The notes below the pieces were generated by a model. It searched no databases and was not told the origin of the DNA. It saw nothing but the letters and a program-made list of their open reading frames with translations. From Cenococcum geophilum 1.58 (lineage: Eukaryota; Ascomycota; Dothideomycetes; Gloniales; Gloniaceae): 64,000 nucleotides of DNA. The stretch lies in contig KV748251.1 in the NCBI GenBank assembly GCA_001692895.1, positions 434,001 to 498,000 on the forward strand, in the 5' to 3' direction. This document shows, one piece after another, positions 58,016-64,000 of this stretch (position 1 is its first letter; every line of letters starts with the position of its first letter). The translations under genes and the position numbers were made by a program.

Positions 58016-60760
58016 TGTTTATTAGTCTAAAAGAAAGAACTTTATATTTATAGGAACTATAATAAGTACGGAATATTATTAAATCTTTAAATGCAGGGTT
58101 TATTCTAATTTAGTAAAAAGCTTAGCGGATATTAAGTTTAGTAAAGATCTTTACCTAGCTTAGATATGTAAGGGTCTCATTAATTAAGGGAATAGAATAT
58201 TGGTCCTTTTAAGTAATAGCGTTTAGCTTTTAATAGTTAATATAAAAATAAAGGCCTCTATTAGGCTTTTTATAAACAAAATAGGAGAAGTAAAAGGGGC
58301 TTAACTTAGCTTAATAAACCCTTTATCTAGGTTATTAATTAAGTACTACTTTATTGCTTTTAGCTTATCCATTAATTAATAGTAGAGGGGGCTATAGCCT
58401 AGCAAGTTATTGGCTTTTAATTAAATCTTATAATTGTATATCTGGTAGGGGGGTAACTTATTTAAGGCCGCCTTTAAGAATGCATCCTTATAGTCTATAT
58501 AAATAGTAGGAAAGAGGCGTTTAACTAGTTCCTTATTAGTTTCCTTAACTAGCCTTTCCTCTCTATTATTAATAATTTGGTTAATTTTATATAGGCTTAT
58601 TATAAAGACCTTATTGTCCTTCTGGTATATATTAAAGTAAAACGCTATAGCGCTAATTACAGTAATATTTATAGTAGGGGGGTTGCCTAATAATAGGGGC
58701 GTATATAACTTTAGGGACTTCTAAGGTACTAGTGTTATTATTACTCCTTTTAGCTCCTATTGCATCTTTTAGAGGTTACCCCTTATATCCTATTAATACG
58801 TTCTTTTCTATACCGGTTAGATCTATATAATTTAGATATTATCTACGTCACTATCTATCCCGCTTCCGTATATAGAGTCCTCTTTAAATATAGTGCTTTA
58901 GAAGAGTATCTTTATTAGTATAGAGTTCTTTCTAGCTTCGCGGCGGGCGTCCTTTTAGGTAAAGGCTAGGTTATAGGCCTAGACATCCTACTAGTAGGTA
59001 GGGTTAGCCCTTGCGGCTAGTGTCTTACGGTTAGTTTGGATCTCCCTAATAAAGAAGGGCAACCTTAGTCTATTCTCCAGCTATATAAACCGTCTTTATT
59101 ATACGTTTAACTAAATATTAAAATAGGATATTTATTTTTGTCTAAGGATTATATTATAGGACCCTAGGTTTAGAATGCAAAAGGGGATACTATATTAGCG
59201 TCGTCCGTTAAGAGCGATATATAACCTTAAGATATAGGTAATAGGCCGACCAGCTTAGCCGTTATAGCCTTTTACCTAAATAGGCTTCTCTAGTCGGATA
59301 GCTTCTACATCTAGAAACTTGGCAACATTATTTATATAGGTAGTATCTACAAAGGCGAAGCTATTTACTTTAGTGTTAATAAGGGCGGTTATATCAACTC
59401 TATATCTATTTTAATATACTATATATAGAACTATAAAATACTTTCCACCTATTAACTAACTAAGATTAATCTCTTTAAGATCAATAGGGTACCCTAGGGG
59501 GGAGTCTTTCCCTAGGGTTCTTCTTTTCCCGACTTATTGGACGTTTCTTCTTCCTTTATCTCCTTAATATTGCCTATATCCTTTAGCTCCAGGTAGGACG
59601 AGGTAAAGTAACCCTATTTATTATAGTTATAGCATATAGCTAAGGCAGGGTCGATTAGAGTATTACAGCGAATACTAGCTAATAGTATAGTACGTAACTA
59701 GTTAGGTAAGGCTTACTAGTACGTAGTTATAACCGCCTTTAGTATAAAAGTAGTTGTAACTTATCTTCCTACTCTAGCTTTTATAGGTATAGCTAGCGAG
59801 TTCTAATTGTTATGGAGTTGCTTCTACTAATTAGGGTAAGTATTAATCCACTTTAGTTTTAAGTCTAATAATAGGCAATAAGCTATAAGTCTTTTATAGG
59901 TTAGTAGGTTATTTAAGGTTACCGCGATCTTTTCTTATAGCTAGATTATTAGCTTATCGTATAAGTCTAATTAGTAGTTCTTAAGGGGAACCTAGCCTTC
60001 TCCTATAAGGTATAGGAATTAAGTCTAAAATTTGGTAAAGGGTTAGTTTGGTTTTATTATTAGGCGATTATAGTTATAACGGGTATCCTATACTTTGTTT
60101 AGGTTAATATAAATAGCCGCTAGGTACTGTATTATCTTATTAATAAATATAAATTAGATAGGGGAGTTGTCCTCAAACTTAGCTTAAAGGTGCCGTTAGG
60201 CGTCCCTAGTGGTTCGACTAAAAAGGTAGAGTATTTTAGCTTTTTTAGAAAGGAAATGGTTATAGTTAACGCGGAGCTTTCCTCGTATTTAAATCCTCTA
60301 ATTCTTAAAAGTAGGGTCTATCCTATTAGATAGTAGTAGGGGGTTAGGGAGCTTAACGGACTTTAATTACTTTATTATTATATCCGTACTCCCTAGTATA
60401 TTATATTCAGTAAAGTAAATAGATTAGCTAGGGCTTTAAAAACAGAAAGCTAGGCTATTTTATAGGGCCGTAAGGCTTTCTAAGATCTCTTATAGGGTCT
60501 CTTGTATATTTTTTACTTTAAGATAATTGGCTTCCTAGCTGGCTGCAAGGGTATAAATCTGCTCGCGTACGTTTACAATGTTATCATTATCTTTAATTTC
60601 TGATCCTAATTAGATCTTAGGTTCCTTTTAGGTAAAGGCAGCTCTCTTAAATAAGCTTGCTTTAGGTGCTATTATTAGCTTCCTAAGATTTGTTAATATT
60701 ATATACTTTGGTTTTAATTCTAGGGGTATAGGTCTAGTCCTATTTAGTTTATAAGGTAGG
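58016..60760 (-). pseudogene. Gypsy B gag, protease, N-terminal RT (broken)
   Basis: Gag (about 59750-60660) is well recognisable: KSVKLPNPLLLSN, FKN*RI*IRGKLRVNYNHF and LSKKAKILYLFSRTTRDA. A zinc knuckle near 59620-59640 reads AICYNYNK*GYF, where the second Cys is Tyr. The protease near 59360-59410 reads ALINTKVNSFAFVDTTY, with the catalytic Asp replaced by Asn. RT N-terminal part (58016-58480): YNYKIQLKANNLLGYSPLY, ILFIKKPNRGLYF and IFTKLNIRQAFY, where motif A (KLDIRQAF) has lost its Asp. The start codon is not fixed. Confidence 0.86.
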
Positions 60761-60902
60761 ATATTATTTAGGCCTTCCCAGGTAATATAGAGTTGTTTTA
60801 GTGTCTAAGTATAGTATGTTAATACGTCGTTGCAGACGAAGTTTCTTTAGGGTGGGATATTATTAAGGCCTTCCCAGGTAAGGTAGGGTGAGCTTAGTAT
60901 AA

Positions 60903-61112
60903 TATTACGGCTTATATAAATGCCTCTAAACTAAAGCTTATAGAATGCTGTATTACTAAGATACTAAGCTAAAGAGAAGAAAAAGGGGTTACTAGGACTA
61001 ATGTAAACAAATATATAGGGTAAGCCGCTAAGGCGCTAGCTTTAGGCGGGCCAATTATAGGTTAGTAGAATATGGCAGAATTTAGCAGGTAATATGCGAT
61101 AGCGCCGTTATA
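60903..61112 (-). repeat. 5' LTR of Gypsy B
   Basis: 210 bp, starts TATTACGGCTTA and ends GCGCCGTTATA; pair of 54739-54948. Holds module a at 61024-61057. Confidence 0.93.
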
Positions 61113-61670
61113 AAGAATAGGTTAAAAAATAGTAGCTATATAGACTGGATATAAACCTAATAAGTACTTAGCCGCAGTTTAAAGTAAGACTTAACTAAAT
61201 TAAGTATCTTAAAGCCCGTTTTCTAGTACTAAGTAATTGTCTTTTTAAGCCCTTTAATATTATAGCTATTAGTAATTATAAATTAGCCTTAATTAATAAA
61301 TTTAATATATTAAATCTAGTCCATATTATAGCGGACGCTATTTAATACTACTAAGAGTCTTACCTCCCGTAGCGGCTACAAGGCCTTACTTTTTAATTAT
61401 TATAATAACGAAGTATTATATATAAACGCTAGATAAATAGGTATTAGATTTAAAGAACTAATAACTATATATAGCTATTATAGAGACTTAAGAGGATTGC
61501 TAAAGAGCTTAAAAGGAATATAGCTACGCCAAATCTATATAGGGGCAATTGGGGCGGATAAACTATCTACTAAGTAAATAAGTAAATAAAAGGAATCCTA
61601 TATCGCCAGCTATATATATAGCGTAGCGTATAAAACAGCAGTCCCGTAATATTAATTACTATATTTTAAT
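61113..61670. other. Unassigned degenerate sequence right of Gypsy B
   Basis: About 560 bp. A plus-strand frame reads RLDINLIST*PQFKVRLN then KYLKARFLVLSNCLFKPFNI (61140-61330) with few stops, and another frame follows (KSLTSRSGYKALLFNYY). If contiguous with 54042-54738 it is one older broken gene or element split by Gypsy B. I do not recognise the protein. Confidence 0.4.
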
Positions 61671-61842
61671 TATAATTTTTATATCTATTATATTATACTA
61701 TATATAATACTACGTATACAGCCTTTAGGCTATAGCGCTATAGTTTTATATATATAAATCCTTTCTAGGCAACTTAATATATACTAATAGCTATATCCTA
61801 GTAGTTTATAAACCTCTAAACTAGGAGTTTATAGTTTCTTAG
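61671..61842 (-). mobile_element. LINE L3, 3' tail (rest off-window)
   Basis: Matches the 3' terminal 170 bp of L1 and L2, ending at the left in an A-rich (T-rich on plus) tail. Interrupted at 61843 by Copia C3, so the LINE body should lie beyond 64000. Confidence 0.82.
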
Positions 61843-62008
61843 TGTTGGTTATACAGGGTGACTTACTAATAACGACTACTCGAGTAGGGTTATAGTGATG
61901 TTGGTTAATAAAGCTTATTAATTGAAATGAGGAAAAGCGAGGAGCTTAAGGCTCCTCGCTACGCTAGTGCCGCGGCTACACGTGACTATATGTAATATAT
62001 TCCCGACA
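61843..62008 (-). repeat. 3' LTR of Copia C3
   Basis: 166 bp starting TGTTGGTTATACAGGG and ending ATTCCCGACA; closest to C1 (167 bp). Confidence 0.9.
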
Positions 62009-62180
62009 CTAGCAACTCTTCTTTTATAGTTATATATAAAATACCGCTTAACTAGCGTAATAAATATTAATCCTCCTTACTTACTATTGCTATTATAATA
62101 TAAGTCTCGCTGTCCTAAAATTTGCCTCTTAGCATGTAGCTCTCTTACTTAGAAGTTATAGGTAGGTATCTTGTTTAAAG

Positions 62181-62356
62181 GGCCGCTAAGGCGCTAGTAG
62201 TAAGCGAGCTAATAGCGATTTTCCATCCTAGGGATGGAAAATCCTAATTAGCTAGGTTAAGTTAGGGTCTGCAGAATCCCCCCTCCTAAAAAGTCTTAGT
62301 AAGAGAATCTAACTAATTAAATAACTTTAACCGCCGGTCGAAGTTCCTAGATATCT
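62181..62356. promoter_or_regulatory. Modules a and b in the Copia C3 3' region
   Basis: Module a 62181-62216 (GCCGCTAAGGCGCTAG core), then a near-perfect hairpin GATTTTCCATCC...GGATGGAAAATC (62217-62243), then module b 62305-62356. Distance between modules is as in C2 (about 125 bp). Possible expression or RNA signals; inferred only. Confidence 0.5.
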
Positions 62357-62399
62357 TAAGACCTTATATAACTAAGAAATTTCTAGGGACTCCCTTTTA

Positions 62400-64000
62400 A
62401 CCTAACCTTTAACTTATATATATAGAGTATTTATATTAATAAACGTCTCTAGTGCCTTATTTAGGTTCGCCTTTGTTATTATATCTACCGGGTTATTTTA
62501 GCTATTAATCTATTAAATTTTAAAGAGTTCTTAACGCTTATAGGATTACTAAAGTACCATAATATTAATTATAAGGCGCTTCTTCTTTATAGTACTAAGC
62601 TTAACTAAATACTTATAGAGGGAATATAAGTNNGTNTATATNATTNTAGGNATANNGGGAAGTTNNAGNNNNTCTATAATTATCTTNANGGTAGTTCTAA
62701 TTATAATTGCTATATTAACTCCGCTAACTATTCTATATATCTCTAATACTAAAACACTTTAGGTAACGCGCTTACTCTTAGTTAAGCTCTAATAAATAAG
62801 ATTGCTATAGATTATAAAGTTATTCTCTCCTATAGGTTCGTTTATAATAATAATCTTATATCCTAACTAGGAGCTAAAATCTTTATTATTTATAAATAAT
62901 CTATTAATAAATATAAAGAGCTTAGCGGTAGGAAGATTAATAGGCATATAGAGTAGTCCCTAATTAAGATAGTTTATTTACTAGAAAAGACGTTTATTTA
63001 AGACAAGAATGTTATCCTTAGTTAGTTTCTAGTATTAGGCGGTAATAGAGAGATTAAATAAAGCCTTAGGTTAATAGATAAAAGTAATATAAGCTCTATA
63101 AGCGCGTTACTTTATATATCCTTACTTTAGGGAATTAATATTAATAACGTTAATCTTCTTACCTTAACCCTTCTAGCGTAAAGCAATAGAATCCTCATTT
63201 AGGGAGAGGATATATCTATTAAAAAGTAATAGTGTTATTAAATTAAGCTTTTCCTTCGGCTTTACTATAAGATTTACCTTTACTAGCTTATCCTCTTTAA
63301 GAGCTAAAAATTAGTCGTCTCCTAAGATAATTATATTATTAGTTTATATACTAACAATTCTAAATAGGGTTCCTATAGTTATAATAAAGAAGCAGGGATT
63401 AAATATAGAAGTAGTTATTAAAAGCTTCTCTTTATAGTGCTTACTACAGGTAGCCCACTAATAAGTTCCTGCCTTTATAATTTTATATAATAGCTTAAGC
63501 ATAACTATAATTGTATCTTTAGAATACTAGTGGCGAATTTACTCTAGAAGGTATACCAATATTAAGCGCTAAAGGTGCGTCTCTAATTAGGTGTAGGCTT
63601 AAGTAATATCTTATAAATAAACCGCTATTCTATTCTTTATTAAGGAGGGAGCTAATATAATAATAACTCGCTAACTAGCTTATTAAATTATAGGAGATTA
63701 TATAAGAATTATCTCTTTACTATTATTATTATAACCTTAAATAATAAGCCTTAATTTCTTAAATAGGGCGTTGGTAGCTTTGCCCTTAATCTTATTAACT
63801 ATCCTTAACTTAAAGATACGAACTTTATTAAACTTAGTAGGGTTATACTTTTTAAATTTAAAGACTCCTCTTATAATAAGACTATTAATCTCCTACTTAT
63901 TAGATGCTTAGAAAGGAGCTCCTAAAGTTATAATATAATCTTCCTTTTAGAGCTATTTTGCAAGTTTAAAGTTAGCCTTCTCCTTAGCTATTATAAAGGC
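62400..64000 (-). pseudogene. Copia C3 pol, C-terminal part (broken, partial)
   Basis: RNase H and reverse transcriptase end, aligned with 29820-31440 of C2 but more mutated. The catalytic region near 63330-63360 reads TNNIIILGDD on the minus strand (both Asp of QTDD are Asn). Ambiguous bases at 62632-62689. Confidence 0.82.

Larger units (their letters stand above)
54739..61112 (-). mobile_element. Gypsy family B LTR retrotransposon, complete
   Basis: 6374 bp between two 210-bp LTRs, with target duplication GAGAA (54734-54738) and AAGAA (61113-61117), one G-to-A difference. Minus orientation: gag, protease, reverse transcriptase, RNase H, integrase, chromodomain-like end. Distinct from family A in every part. 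It carries a 187-bp solo LTR in the reverse transcriptase region. Less damaged than family A. Confidence 0.93.
61843..64000 (-). mobile_element. Copia copy C3, 3' part (continues off-window)
   Basis: Minus strand. 3' LTR 61843-62008, 3' UTR with modules a and b, then RNase H and reverse transcriptase. Collinear with C2 from 29285. The element start is beyond the right edge. Confidence 0.9.

Noticed and set aside
1..64000. tRNA, rRNA or bacterial-type operon features
   Set aside because: No cloverleaf, rRNA core segment, Shine-Dalgarno-led gene array or intact gene was found on either strand.

Overview
This 64 kb window looks like an AT-rich, gene-poor repeat block of a filamentous ascomycete (Pezizomycotina). 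I see no intact host gene, tRNA, rRNA or CRISPR array. Nearly every stretch can be assigned to transposons whose reading frames are riddled with TAA/TAG where the family has Gln/Trp codons. Sequence is depleted of CpA/TpG and enriched in TpA on both strands, the signature of repeat-induced point mutation (RIP). The families present (chromodomain Gypsy, Copia, two kinds of LINE, pogo, piggyBac) are typical of such fungi. The species cannot be named from the sequence alone.

Layout, left to right. 1-6044: Gypsy family A copy A1 (minus, 3' end off-window). 6045-8823: piggyBac-like element (minus) with a transposase frame broken only by nonsense mutations. 8824-10979: 5' half of a second Gypsy (family D), cut inside its protease by the piggyBac. 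11132-17732: pogo/Tc1-mariner element (plus) split by Copia copy C1 (11536-about 16580). 17745-54041: Gypsy A copy A2 (minus), a roughly 5.3 kb remnant spread over 36 kb by insertions.

Inside A2 are: a 5'-truncated LINE (X, 19791-22347); LINE L1 (plus, 24780-46435), itself split by complete Gypsy A3 (25882-41052), which in turn holds complete Copia C2 (29285-35545) and a SINE-like retroposon in its right LTR (39561-40651); and LINE L2 (minus, 46825-53523) carrying a 199-bp solo-LTR-like insert. Then an unassigned stretch (54042-54738), complete Gypsy B (54739-61112) with a 187-bp solo LTR inside its reverse transcriptase, a second unassigned stretch (61113-61670), the 3' tail of LINE L3, and Copia C3 running off the right edge.

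The insertions leave readable target-site duplications (5 bp for LTR elements, 13-16 bp for LINEs), so their relative order can be deduced. Best candidates for something undescribed: two non-coding sequence modules shared, in the same order, between Gypsy and Copia elements; a long SINE-like element with 41-bp tandem repeats that borrows the LINE 3' tail; and an extra antisense reading frame in Gypsy A between chromodomain and 3' LTR. Domain calls were made by eye from conceptual translation; element edges rest on LTR, TSD or copy-to-copy comparison, and gene edges inside elements are approximate.
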